NCBI RefSeq assembly: GCF_031885415.1
Contig: NZ_CP116871.1
Location: 3,689,260 to 3,753,259 of the forward strand
DNA: 64,000 bases
Reading direction: 5' to 3'
DNA from: Microbacterium forte
Lineage (GTDB): Bacteria; Actinomycetota; Actinomycetes; Actinomycetales; Microbacteriaceae
The translations under genes and the position numbers were made by a program. How positions within the stretch are numbered: position 1 is the first letter of the stretch; each line of letters starts with the position of its first letter. Of this stretch, positions 35,826-43,607 are shown piece after piece. The notes below the pieces were generated by a model. That model did no database searches. It was not told the DNA's origin and saw nothing but the letters and a program-made list of their open reading frames with translations.

Positions 35826-37202
35826 ATGCGCAGACGTCTGGTCGTCGTGTTCCTCGTGCCGCTCGTCGCGATCCTCCTGTCGCTGGGCGGCGCGACGGCC
35901 TGGAGCGCGACCCGCAGCATCCAGCAGGCGTTCTACACCGAGCAGCTCGGCGACCTGGGATACTTCGTGACGAGTGCACGACAGGCGCTGCGGTCGGGGA
36001 GCGCGACCGTGATCGACGCCGAGGTCGAGCGATTCCACGCGGTGTACGGGATCGACGTCGTCGTGTTCGATCTCGCCGGCGGCGTGTGGGCCTCGGGAGT
36101 GGACGCGGCCGAGGTGCTGCCCGACGACGATGCCGCACGCGTCGGCCTCGCGCTCTCGGGGCGGCGGGCCGAAGCTCCTGAGCCGGTGTTCCCCTGGATC
36201 GCGGCCGAGTCCTCGCTCGTCGAGCCGGTGTTCGATGACGGCGACGTCATCGGCGCCGTCATGCTCTCCGCCGACGTCGAGGCGCCGAGGACGGAGATCC
36301 TGCGGCAGATCCTCGTGCTGTCGGCGGTGTCGGCGGTGTCGATCGGACTGGGCGTCTTGCTCGTGTTCCAGCTCGCCAGGTGGGTGCTCTCTCCGGTGCG
36401 TCGTCTCGACGAGGCGATGATCGCGATCGAGCGGGGGGAGATGGACGCCAGGGTCGCGGAGGACACCGGACCACCCGAGCTGCGCCGGATGACCCGCGTC
36501 TTCAACGGCATGGCGGATGAGATCGAGCGCGTCATGACGCGCCAGCAGGAGTTCGCGCTGAACGCCTCGCACGAGCTCCGCAACCCCCTCAACGCTCTGC
36601 TTCTGCGCGTCGAGCACCTCTCGACCGGCCTCGATGACGACTGGAAGGACGACGTCGAGGAGACGAGGGAGGAGGGACGCCGCATGGCTCGCATCCTCGA
36701 GACGCTCCTCGGGCTCGCGCGGGGCGGACGCTCTGACACCACGATCTCGGCCGTCGATCTGACGACTCTCGCGGCCAGGCGCGCCGAGGCCTGGAGCGAG
36801 GTGGCCTCTCACCGGGGGATCCGCACGCTCTCGACGGGGGACGCCCCGGTGATGAGCGTCACCGATCGCACGATCGTCGAGAGCGCGCTCGACGCGGTCA
36901 TCGACAACGCGGTGAAGTTCTCTCCATCCGACACCGTCGTCGAGATCGGATCGCACCGCAGTGAGGGACTCTGCGTGCTGACCGTCCGCGATCACGGCCC
37001 TGGTCTGACTCGCGAGCAGGCCGAGAACGCCGCCGACCGGTTCTGGCGGAGCGACGACAGCGGCGGGGTGCCCGGTTCAGGGCTCGGCCTCGCGATCGCC
37101 ACCGACCTCCTGGCGACGATCGGTGGCGAGCTGAGGGTCGACACGCCGCAGGACGGCGGACTGCTGGTCTCGCTGCTGCTGCCGGACGGAGCTGCGGAAT
37201 GA
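35826..37202 (+). CDS. Sensor histidine kinase (HAMP, HisKA, HATPase)
   Basis: The 458-residue inner-membrane kinase has helix 1 (6-28), an extracytoplasmic sensor region (~30-155), and helix 2 (~160-183). These are followed by a HAMP domain (~184-236), HisKA with phospho-His249 (NASHELRNPLN) and the HATPase domain with DNAVKFSP (N box) and SGLGLAIATDLLA (G2 box). It follows the regulator by 6 nt and overlaps the TAXI gene by ATGA, so all three are coupled. The external domain has no recognisable ligand-binding fold; a periplasmic-type partner may provide the signal. Confidence 0.93.
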   Translation: MRRRLVVVFLVPLVAILLSLGGATAWSATRSIQQAFYTEQLGDLGYFVTSARQALRSGSATVIDAEVERFHAVYGIDVVVFDLAGGVWASGVDAAEVLPDDDAARVGLALSGRRAEAPEPVFPWIAAESSLVEPVFDDGDVIGAVMLSADVEAPRTEILRQILVLSAVSAVSIGLGVLLVFQLARWVLSPVRRLDEAMIAIERGEMDARVAEDTGPPELRRMTRVFNGMADEIERVMTRQQEFALNASHELRNPLNALLLRVEHLSTGLDDDWKDDVEETREEGRRMARILETLLGLARGGRSDTTISAVDLTTLAARRAEAWSEVASHRGIRTLSTGDAPVMSVTDRTIVESALDAVIDNAVKFSPSDTVVEIGSHRSEGLCVLTVRDHGPGLTREQAENAADRFWRSDDSGGVPGSGLGLAIATDLLATIGGELRVDTPQDGGLLVSLLLPDGAAE

Positions 37203-38179
37203 GCCGGCGCGGCAACCGCCACGCCCGCTGGCGCAGGATCGCGGCTGCGGTGGCCGTGCTGGTGATCGCAGGCGCGAGCAGTGCCTGCAGCACCCGGTCG
37301 GACGAATGGGGTGACTCTCAGTACGCGATCGCCGGAGGGGGATCGAACGGGGTGTACTACGCCTACGGTGCGGAGGTCGCTCGCGAGCTGTCCGGCTCGC
37401 TGGGCGTCCGCGTGGAGGTGGCAGAGACCGCCGGGTCGGTCGACAACCTTCTTCGGGTGAGTTCGGGGGAGGCTCTCCTCGGCTTCGCACAGGGGGATGC
37501 CGCGGCGGACGCGGTCGCGGGTGCCGGGGCATTCGACGAGGCGCTGCCGGTGCGGGCCGTCGCCCGCCTGTACGACGAGTACCTCCACGTGGTCGTGCGC
37601 GCCGACTCGGACATCGTCGACCTCGGAGACCTGGCGGGAAAGACCGTGTCGCTCGGCGCGGAGAACTCGGGCGTCAACGTCATCGCCGCACGAGCCCTGG
37701 ATGCCGCAGAGGTCGACATCGCGTCGATCGCGGATCCGCAGCTCGACCTCAGCGCGTCGATCAGCGCACTCGAGGGGTCGGGCATCGACGGATTCTTCTG
37801 GGTGGGTGGCATCCCGACCCCCGGCATCGCCGAACTGGCGAAGACCACCCCCGTGCGGCTGGTGCCGGTGCAGCAGACCTGGGTCACCGCGATCAACACG
37901 CGCTACTCCGACGCATACCGTCCGTCGGACTTCCCCGTGGGCCTCTACGGGCTCGACGAGTCGGTGCCGACGATGGCGGTCCCGAACTATCTGGTCACCT
38001 CGTCCGACACCCCCGACGGCATCGTGCGAGACGTTCTGACGAGCCTCTTCGACGGCCGCACGGATATCGCGCAGCGGGTGCCGGTCGCCTCTCTGCTCGA
38101 CCGGAGACAGGCGATCTTCACAGGGCCGGTCGACCTCCACCCCGGTGCGATCGAGTACTACCGAGACCAGCGGGACTGA
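37199..38179 (+). CDS. TAXI-family (TRAP-type) solute-binding lipoprotein
   Basis: The 326-residue protein has a basic N-terminus, a hydrophobic signal (~12-27) and Cys30 (GASSAC), a plausible lipidation site though the lipobox -3 residue is Ser. The mature part is a TAXI binding protein: YAIAGGGSNGVYYAYGAEVAR, VRVEVAETAGSVDNLLRVSSG, KTVSLGAENSGVNVIAARAL and GFFWVGGIPTP. TAXI proteins usually feed a TRAP permease, but none is encoded here. Its translational coupling to a histidine kinase suggests it senses a ligand for that kinase instead of, or as well as, transporting it. Confidence 0.88.
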   Translation: MSRRGNRHARWRRIAAAVAVLVIAGASSACSTRSDEWGDSQYAIAGGGSNGVYYAYGAEVARELSGSLGVRVEVAETAGSVDNLLRVSSGEALLGFAQGDAAADAVAGAGAFDEALPVRAVARLYDEYLHVVVRADSDIVDLGDLAGKTVSLGAENSGVNVIAARALDAAEVDIASIADPQLDLSASISALEGSGIDGFFWVGGIPTPGIAELAKTTPVRLVPVQQTWVTAINTRYSDAYRPSDFPVGLYGLDESVPTMAVPNYLVTSSDTPDGIVRDVLTSLFDGRTDIAQRVPVASLLDRRQAIFTGPVDLHPGAIEYYRDQRD

Positions 38180-38181
38180 GG

Positions 38182-38201
38182 CCTCAAGAAATCCTCAAGA
38201 A
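38182..38201 (+). promoter_or_regulatory. Direct repeat CCTCAAGAA x2, response-regulator-like site
   Basis: CCTCAAGAA occurs at 38182-38190 and 38193-38201, an 11-bp spacing of one helical turn typical of OmpR-family binding sites. It begins 3 nt after the TAXI stop codon and 330 nt before gluA. Confidence 0.4.
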
Positions 38202-38531
38202 GTCTCATGCCGGCATGCTGCTCTGCCAATGTGGTGGTCGATCGCGCTCGATTCGACGGAGAATTCAGATGCCACAGAGCCCACGCCCTTCACTCGGGCG
38301 CGCTCTCGGTCGTTTCCGGGGATCGTCGTGCGAGCGGATCCGGTCGGAGGCTTGCTGCAACGTTCTACTCGGGGGAGGAACCGCGCAGCAGGGACGCCCC
38401 CACGGTTCGCGGGGGCGGACCGTGGGGCACTCCGGCATCCGGACGGGATTCGCCTCTTCGCGTGGTTACGAACGTGTAAATGTCGACGGATCAATGTGGA
38501 GCCACGTGATCGACCTGGCTAGTTTGGAGAA
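38202..38531 (+). other. Non-coding stretch upstream of gluA
   Basis: This 330-nt stretch contains a hairpin with a 9-bp stem, CCCCACGGT (38398-38406) and ACCGTGGGG (38419-38427) around a 12-nt loop. It may end the upstream operon. Otherwise it has only short ORFs without protein character and the gluA -10 box. The end, after 38460, is clearly less GC-rich than the rest. Confidence 0.5.
38520..38525 (+). promoter_or_regulatory. -10 box of gluA promoter
   Basis: TAGTTT is 6 nt before ATG 38532. The spacer GGAGAA could double as a ribosome site. Confidence 0.45.
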
Positions 38532-39281
38532 ATGATGACCTCTGGTAAGCCTCTCGTCGTGGTCGACAACGTCCAGAAGCACTATGGCGACTTCCAGGCG
38601 CTCACGGATATCGACCTCACCGTGAACGCCGGCGAGGTGGTCGTGGTGATCGGCCCCTCCGGCTCGGGCAAATCGACCCTGTGTCGCACCATCAATCGAC
38701 TCGAGACGATCACGAGCGGCACGATCAGCATCGACGGCAAGGCGCTGCCGGCGGAGGGCAAGGGACTCGCGAACCTGCGAGCCGACGTCGGCATGGTGTT
38801 CCAGTCGTTCAACCTCTTCGCGCACCTCACGATCCTCGAGAACGTCACGCTGGGCCCGATCAAGGTCCGCGGCATGAAGAAGGCCGATGCCGACAAGGAG
38901 GCGATGATGCTGCTCGAGCGCGTCGGCGTCGCCCAGCAGGCGTCGAAGCTCCCCGCTCAGCTCTCGGGCGGACAGCAGCAGCGCGTCGCGATCGCCCGTG
39001 CCCTCGCCATGCAGCCCAAGGTCATGCTCTTCGACGAGCCGACCAGTGCGCTCGATCCCGAGATGATCAACGAGGTCCTCGACGTCATGGTCGAACTCGC
39101 CCGTGACGGCATGACCATGATCGTCGTCACCCACGAGATGGGCTTCGCGCGCAAGGCTGCCAACCGCGTCGTGTTCATGGCGGACGGGAAGATCGTCGAA
39201 GAGGCGACACCCGAGGAGTTCTTCACCAACCCGAAGAGCGACCGCGCCAAGGACTTCCTCTCCAAGCTCCTCACGCACTGA
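38532..39281 (+). CDS. gluA: Amino-acid ABC importer ATPase (glutamate type)
   Basis: This 249-residue ATPase powers polar amino-acid uptake. Walker A is GPSGSGKST, the Q-loop [11 protein letters not shown], the signature [15 protein letters not shown], Walker [15 protein letters not shown] and the H-loop VVTHEMGFA. It belongs to the GlnQ/GluA group by sequence and by its place in a gluABCD-type operon. The gene starts ATGATG; the first codon is used. Glutamate as substrate is inferred from the order of the four genes, which matches corynebacterial gluABCD. Confidence 0.9.
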   Translation: MMTSGKPLVVVDNVQKHYGDFQALTDIDLTVNAGEVVVVIGPSGSGKSTLCRTINRLETITSGTISIDGKALPAEGKGLANLRADVGMVFQSFNLFAHLTILENVTLGPIKVRGMKKADADKEAMMLLERVGVAQQASKLPAQLSGGQQQRVAIARALAMQPKVMLFDEPTSALDPEMINEVLDVMVELARDGMTMIVVTHEMGFARKAANRVVFMADGKIVEEATPEEFFTNPKSDRAKDFLSKLLTH

Positions 39282-39327
39282 CGAGCTTCACAGACCTTTG
39301 CACACACAGCACACGAAGGAGACGCAC

Positions 39328-40236
39328 ATGCGACGCACACGCACACTGGCAGGAATCGGGATCGCGACGGTGGCACTGTTCGCGCTGACCGCCTGCAACA
39401 GCGGCAGCCCGTCCGACCCCGGCGCCGGAACCGGCGGCGACGAGGGCGAGGACTCCACCTGGTTCGAGGTCGCCGAGGACGTGCAGCTCGAGGGCAGCCC
39501 GACGTTCGACGCCATCCAGGAGCGCGACAAGGTCGTCGTCGGCGTCAAGGAGGACCAGCCAGGACTCGGCTACCTCGACGTGACGACGGGGGAGCGCACC
39601 GGCTTCGACGTCGACATCGCTCGGTGGATCGCCGCATCGCTCGGCTACGACGAGGACAAGATCGAGTTCAAGCCGATCGCCTCGGCGAACCGCGAGCAGG
39701 CGATCACGAACGGTGACATCGACTACTACGTCGGCACCTACTCGATCAACGACAAGCGCAAGGAGCTCATCGACTTCGCCGGCCCGTACTTCATCACCGG
39801 CCAGGGACTCCTGGTCGCCGCTGATGCTGACGACGCCGAGGCGCTCGAGGACTTCAACGGCAAGACCGTCTGCTCTGCGACCGGCTCGACGCCGATCCAG
39901 AACATCAAGGCGAACTTCCCCGAGATCAAGACGCAGGAGTACGACCTGTACTCCGCCTGCGTGCAGGATCTCATCGACGGCAAGGTCGACGCTGTGACCA
40001 CTGACCAGGCGATCCTGATCGGCTACGCAGCGCAGTACCCGGACGACGTGAAGGTCACCGGCGGCCTCTTCACCGAGGAGCGCTACGGTGTCGGCCTCAC
40101 GAAGGGCGATGACGCGCTGCGCACGCACATCAACGAGCTCTTCACCGACAACGGCGACATCTGGCAGGCGATCTTCGACGCGAACCTCGGTTCCAGCGGC
40201 ATCGAGGTCGAGCAGCCCGAGGTCGACGCGTACTGA
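39328..40236 (+). CDS. gluB: Amino-acid (glutamate-type) solute-binding lipoprotein
   Basis: This 302-residue lipoprotein has a signal peptide with lipobox LTAC (Cys23), an acidic Gly/Asp-rich linker, and a type II periplasmic-binding fold (~60-300) with VVVGVKEDQPGLGYLD, RTGFDVDIARWIAASLG, GDIDYYVGTYSINDKRKE and VDAVTTDQAILIGYA. It captures the amino acid outside the membrane for the GluCD permease. ATG 39328 has an AAGGAG site. A hairpin between this gene and gluC may keep the binding protein in excess. Confidence 0.9.
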   Translation: MRRTRTLAGIGIATVALFALTACNSGSPSDPGAGTGGDEGEDSTWFEVAEDVQLEGSPTFDAIQERDKVVVGVKEDQPGLGYLDVTTGERTGFDVDIARWIAASLGYDEDKIEFKPIASANREQAITNGDIDYYVGTYSINDKRKELIDFAGPYFITGQGLLVAADADDAEALEDFNGKTVCSATGSTPIQNIKANFPEIKTQEYDLYSACVQDLIDGKVDAVTTDQAILIGYAAQYPDDVKVTGGLFTEERYGVGLTKGDDALRTHINELFTDNGDIWQAIFDANLGSSGIEVEQPEVDAY

Positions 40237-40243
40237 TCGACAT

Positions 40244-40269
40244 GGGCGGCCTCCTCAGGGAGGCCGCCC
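40244..40269 (+). terminator. Intra-operon hairpin between gluB and gluC
   Basis: GGGCGGCCTCC and GGAGGCCGCCC form a perfect 11-bp stem with a TCAG loop, 8 nt after the gluB stop. There is no T-run, so it may attenuate transcription or protect the upstream mRNA and not fully terminate. Confidence 0.6.
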
Positions 40270-40295
40270 ACTCATTCTGAAGAAGGGAGGGTGGC

Positions 40296-40952
40296 GTGGA
40301 CGTCATCTTCGGCAACCTCGACCTGTGGGGACAGGCGATCAGCAACACGCTGATCGTGTTCTTCGCCGGCGGGATCATCGCGCTGATCCTCGGCCTCATC
40401 GTCGGGGCGATGCGCGTGTCTCCGGTGCCCATCGCGCGAGGCGTCGGCACCGTGTACGTGAACACCGTGCGCAACACCCCACTCACCCTCGTCTTCTTCT
40501 TCTTCATCTTCGGGTACCCGCAGCTCGGGCTTCCCGATCTGTCGAACCTCGTGCTCGGCATCCTCGCCATCGGCATCTACACGGCGACCTATGTCGCCGA
40601 GGTGCTGCGGGCCGGAATCAACACGGTCCCGGTCGGCCAGGCTGAGGCGGCGCGCGCGATCGGGCTTCCCTTCGGCCAGGTGATGGGCCTCGTGATCCTC
40701 CCGCAGGCGTTCCGCTCGGTGGTGCCTCCGATGATGAGCGTCTTCATCGCCCTGCTCAAGAACACGACCGTGGCGGCCGGATTCTCGGTCGCCGAACTGG
40801 CGGCACTGCGTTCGACCATCAACGACTCGGCCGATCGCCCCGGCAACCCGATGGAGGTCCTCCTCTGGGTCGCGGTGGTGTTCGTCGCCCTGGTGCTGCT
40901 GTTGAGCTGGCTGCAGCGATATCTCGAGAACCGATGGAGGATCGCGCGATGA
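40296..40952 (+). CDS. gluC: Amino-acid ABC importer permease
   Basis: The 218-residue permease has five membrane segments and the EAA loop (GQAEAARAIGLPFGQVMGLVI) that docks on the ATPase. The N-terminal TLIVFFAGGIIALILGLIVG and NTVRNTPLTLVFFFF are typical of the HisM/GlnP family. The start GTG 40296 follows GGGAGG. It pairs with the next gene to form the heterodimeric channel and overlaps it by four bases. Confidence 0.92.
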   Translation: MDVIFGNLDLWGQAISNTLIVFFAGGIIALILGLIVGAMRVSPVPIARGVGTVYVNTVRNTPLTLVFFFFIFGYPQLGLPDLSNLVLGILAIGIYTATYVAEVLRAGINTVPVGQAEAARAIGLPFGQVMGLVILPQAFRSVVPPMMSVFIALLKNTTVAAGFSVAELAALRSTINDSADRPGNPMEVLLWVAVVFVALVLLLSWLQRYLENRWRIAR

Positions 40953-41869
40953 GCTCTGTACTGTACGACGTCCCGGGGCCCCGGGCGATCGCCCGCAACC
41001 GCGTCATCGCGGTCGCCACCGTCATCCTCGTCCTCGCCGCTCTCGGCTTCATCGTCCTGCGGATGGTGGAGACGGGCCAGTTCTCGGCGGAGAAGTGGTT
41101 CGTCTTCACGTTCTCCAACGTGTGGATGGGCATCTTCAAGGCGCTCGGCAACACCCTCGCCGCGTTCGCGCTCGCCGCGGTGCTCAGCATCGTGCTGGGA
41201 TTCGTGCTCGCGATCGGTCGGCTCTCCGACCACGCCTGGGTGCGGATCCCGGTGACCGCGATCACCGAGCTCTTCCGCGCGGTCCCGGTGCTGGTCTTCA
41301 TGATGCTGCTGTACTACGGACTGCCCGTGGTCGGCGTCAAGATGGACCCGTACTGGGCGGTCGTCATCGCGCTGATGGCGTACAACGGCTCCGTGCTCGC
41401 AGAGGTGCTGCGGGCCGGTATCGAGTCCCTGCCCCGCGGGCAGAAAGAGGCCGGCTACGCGATCGGACTCCGCAAGAGCGGCGTCATGCGTCTCATCCTG
41501 CTGCCGCAGGCGATCCGGGCGATGCTCCCGGTGATCGTCGCCCAGCTGGTCGTGACTATGAAGGACACCGCTCTCGGGTTCATCATCACCTACCCGGAGC
41601 TGCTGTACTACGCGAAGCAGCTGACGTCGCAGCAGGGTCGTCCGATCCTGCAGTCGGCGTTCGTCATCGGCGGCATCTACATCGTCATGTGCCTCATTCT
41701 CTCCGGCATCGCGAAGTGGGTGGAGATCAGCACCCGTCGTTCGCCGAAGGTCAAGGCGATCCAGGCAGCCGGGGACCCGCGCCAGCACGGCGACGGCACC
41801 AACACCGAGCTCATCACCCTGCAGCGCGGGGGCGGGGTCGCGGGCGGGGACGGCCCCGGCCCGGTCTGA
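40949..41869 (+). CDS. gluD: Amino-acid ABC importer permease
   Basis: The 306-residue second permease subunit has an extra N-terminal helix (~17-43), then the HisM-type domain with ALGNTLAAFALAAVLSIVLG, FRAVPVLVFMMLLYYGLP and the EAA loop GQKEAGYAIGLRKSGVMRLIL. A polar C-terminal tail of ~50 residues ends in Gly-rich sequence. ATG 40949 overlaps the gluC stop and has a GGAGG site; the in-frame ATG 40934 lies inside gluC. Confidence 0.92.
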   Translation: MSSVLYDVPGPRAIARNRVIAVATVILVLAALGFIVLRMVETGQFSAEKWFVFTFSNVWMGIFKALGNTLAAFALAAVLSIVLGFVLAIGRLSDHAWVRIPVTAITELFRAVPVLVFMMLLYYGLPVVGVKMDPYWAVVIALMAYNGSVLAEVLRAGIESLPRGQKEAGYAIGLRKSGVMRLILLPQAIRAMLPVIVAQLVVTMKDTALGFIITYPELLYYAKQLTSQQGRPILQSAFVIGGIYIVMCLILSGIAKWVEISTRRSPKVKAIQAAGDPRQHGDGTNTELITLQRGGGVAGGDGPGPV

Positions 41870-41878
41870 GCGTCCGTC

Positions 41879-42517
41879 GTGATGCGCGTCGAGCCGGTCT
41901 CCGCCTATCCGCCTGCGACGAGCCGCACGCTCGCGGAGTGGATGGATGCTGACCTGGCCGCGCTGCATGGCGCGGACTCCCGGTCTCGGCTGCGTGAGGT
42001 CGCCGATGCCCGCGCGATGCGCCGTGGGATGTGGGCCTCGTTCCTCGCGCTCGGCTCGTCGTCCGTCGTCGTCGGGCTCGTCCTGCTGGCGGTCGGTATG
42101 CCGCCGTCGGCATACGTGCCGTCGATGATCGTCGGTGGCATCGTCGCCGTCGTCTCCGGCGTGTTCCTCGCACGGGTGAGAGGCTGGATCCCGAAACCCG
42201 GCACGTCGCACACGACCCGGGGTGCCGGCTCGCTCGGAGGCGGCCTCATCGCCGCAGCCAGCATCTTCGGGGCGCTCAACGTCTTCCTGATCCCCGGAAT
42301 CGTCTCCTCGGTCGACCCGGTGCCGCTCCTCGTCCTCGACGCAGGATTCGCACTCCTGCTCGTCTCGGTGTTCGTGATCCCGGCCGCGGTCATCGGCAGG
42401 GGGCGTCAGACGCTGCGTCGCGAAGCGGCGCGGGACCAGCGACTCGTGGCCGCGCTCGAGCGCGATCGGGTCACGTGGGTGCCCCTGGTCGCAGTGCCGA
42501 TGTTCGGCCCGCTCTGA
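41879..42517 (+). CDS. Uncharacterised membrane protein
   Basis: This 212-residue protein is not recognised. It has a polar N-terminal region (~50 residues), two membrane helices (~52-74 and 80-99), a short loop, two more (~116-140 and 148-174) and a basic cytoplasmic end (GRGRQTLRREAARDQRL). Start is GTG 41879 or the adjacent ATG 41882; neither has a ribosome site. It begins only 9 nt after gluD, so it may be read through from that operon, but the sequence gives no functional link to transport. Confidence 0.65.
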   Translation: MMRVEPVSAYPPATSRTLAEWMDADLAALHGADSRSRLREVADARAMRRGMWASFLALGSSSVVVGLVLLAVGMPPSAYVPSMIVGGIVAVVSGVFLARVRGWIPKPGTSHTTRGAGSLGGGLIAAASIFGALNVFLIPGIVSSVDPVPLLVLDAGFALLLVSVFVIPAAVIGRGRQTLRREAARDQRLVAALERDRVTWVPLVAVPMFGPL

Positions 42518-42552
42518 GCCCGGCCCCGGGAAGGAGCAGCCCGCCGTCCCGG

Positions 42553-42558
42553 TAGACT
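42553..42558 (+). promoter_or_regulatory. -10 box of leaderless pheS promoter
   Basis: TAGACT is 8 nt before the GTG at 42567, with no ribosome site between. Confidence 0.5.
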
Positions 42559-42566
42559 CCTGTCTC

Positions 42567-43607
42567 GTGTCTGAGTCTCCCGAAATCACCCCGGAAGCGG
42601 TCGAAGCCGCCGTCGCGGCCGCACTCGAAGCGATCACTGCGGCCGCCGATACCACCGAGCTGAAGGCGGCGAGAGCCGCTCATGTCGCGGACGGCTCGCC
42701 TCTCGCCGTCCTGAACGCCTCGATGCGGCAGGTGGCTCCCGAGAACAAGGCGGCCTTCGGCAAGCTCGTCGGGCAGGGGCGCGGTCAGGTCACGAAGGCC
42801 CTCGCCGCCAAGGAGGAGGAGCTGGCAGCCGCCGAGGTCGCCGCCCGTCTCGAATCCGAGCGCCTCGACATCACCGCCGTTCCTTCCCGGACCCGCGTCG
42901 GTGCGCGGCATCCGCTCACTCTGCTCAGCGAGCAGATCTCCGACATCTTCGTCGGCATGGGCTGGGAGATCGCGGAAGGGCCCGAGCTCGAGCACGAGTG
43001 GTTCAACTTCGACGCGCTCAACTTCGACGTCGACCACCCCGCTCGCCAGGAGCAGGACACCTTCTACGTCGACCCGCCCTCGCGCCACCTCGTGATGCGC
43101 ACGCACACGAGCCCGGTGCAGGTGCGCTCGATGCTCGACCGCGACGTGCCGATCTACGTGCTGTGCCCCGGTCGCGTGTACCGCACCGACGAGTTCGATG
43201 CGACGCACCTCCCCGTCTTCACGCAGTTCGAGGGGCTGGTCGTCGACAAGGGCATCTCGATGGCCCACCTCAAGGGCACGCTCGACCACGTCGCGCGTCA
43301 GCTTTTCGGACCGGAGGCGAAGACGCGCTTCCGCACGAACTTCTTCCCCTTCACCGAGCCGTCGGCCGAGCTCGACCTGTGGCACCCGACCTTCAAGGGC
43401 GGCGCCCGCTGGATCGAGTGGGGCGGCTGCGGCATGATCAACCCGAACGTGCTGCGTGCGGCGGGGATCGACCCCGACGTGTACAGCGGCTTCGCCTTCG
43501 GTATGGGCGTCGAACGCGGACTCATGTTCCGCAGCGATGTGCAGGACATGCGGGACATGGCAGAGGGCGATGTCCGTTTCAGCGAGCAGTACGGGATGGT
43601 GGTGTGA
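42567..43607 (+). CDS. pheS: Phenylalanyl-tRNA synthetase, alpha subunit
   Basis: The 346-residue catalytic subunit charges tRNA-Phe as part of an alpha2-beta2 enzyme. An N-terminal coiled coil (~1-90) precedes the class II catalytic domain with motif 2 (YVLCPGRVYRTDEFDATH) and motif 3 (GFAFGMGVERGLMFR). HTSPVQVR and the FNFDALN segment are family markers. The GTG start is supported by the -10 box 8 nt upstream. It shares one base with the pheT start (TGATG). Confidence 0.97.
   Translation: MSESPEITPEAVEAAVAAALEAITAAADTTELKAARAAHVADGSPLAVLNASMRQVAPENKAAFGKLVGQGRGQVTKALAAKEEELAAAEVAARLESERLDITAVPSRTRVGARHPLTLLSEQISDIFVGMGWEIAEGPELEHEWFNFDALNFDVDHPARQEQDTFYVDPPSRHLVMRTHTSPVQVRSMLDRDVPIYVLCPGRVYRTDEFDATHLPVFTQFEGLVVDKGISMAHLKGTLDHVARQLFGPEAKTRFRTNFFPFTEPSAELDLWHPTFKGGARWIEWGGCGMINPNVLRAAGIDPDVYSGFAFGMGVERGLMFRSDVQDMRDMAEGDVRFSEQYGMVV

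Noticed and set aside
34695..36995. 766-codon open frame on the minus strand opposite the methyltransferase and two-component genes
   Set aside because: It spans three well-supported plus-strand genes and has Arg/His/Asp-rich composition typical of antisense frames.
38215..38535. 106-codon ORF before gluA
   Set aside because: Composition is Arg/Gly/Ser-rich without domain or membrane features, it overlaps the gluA start, and gluA has its own -10 box inside it.
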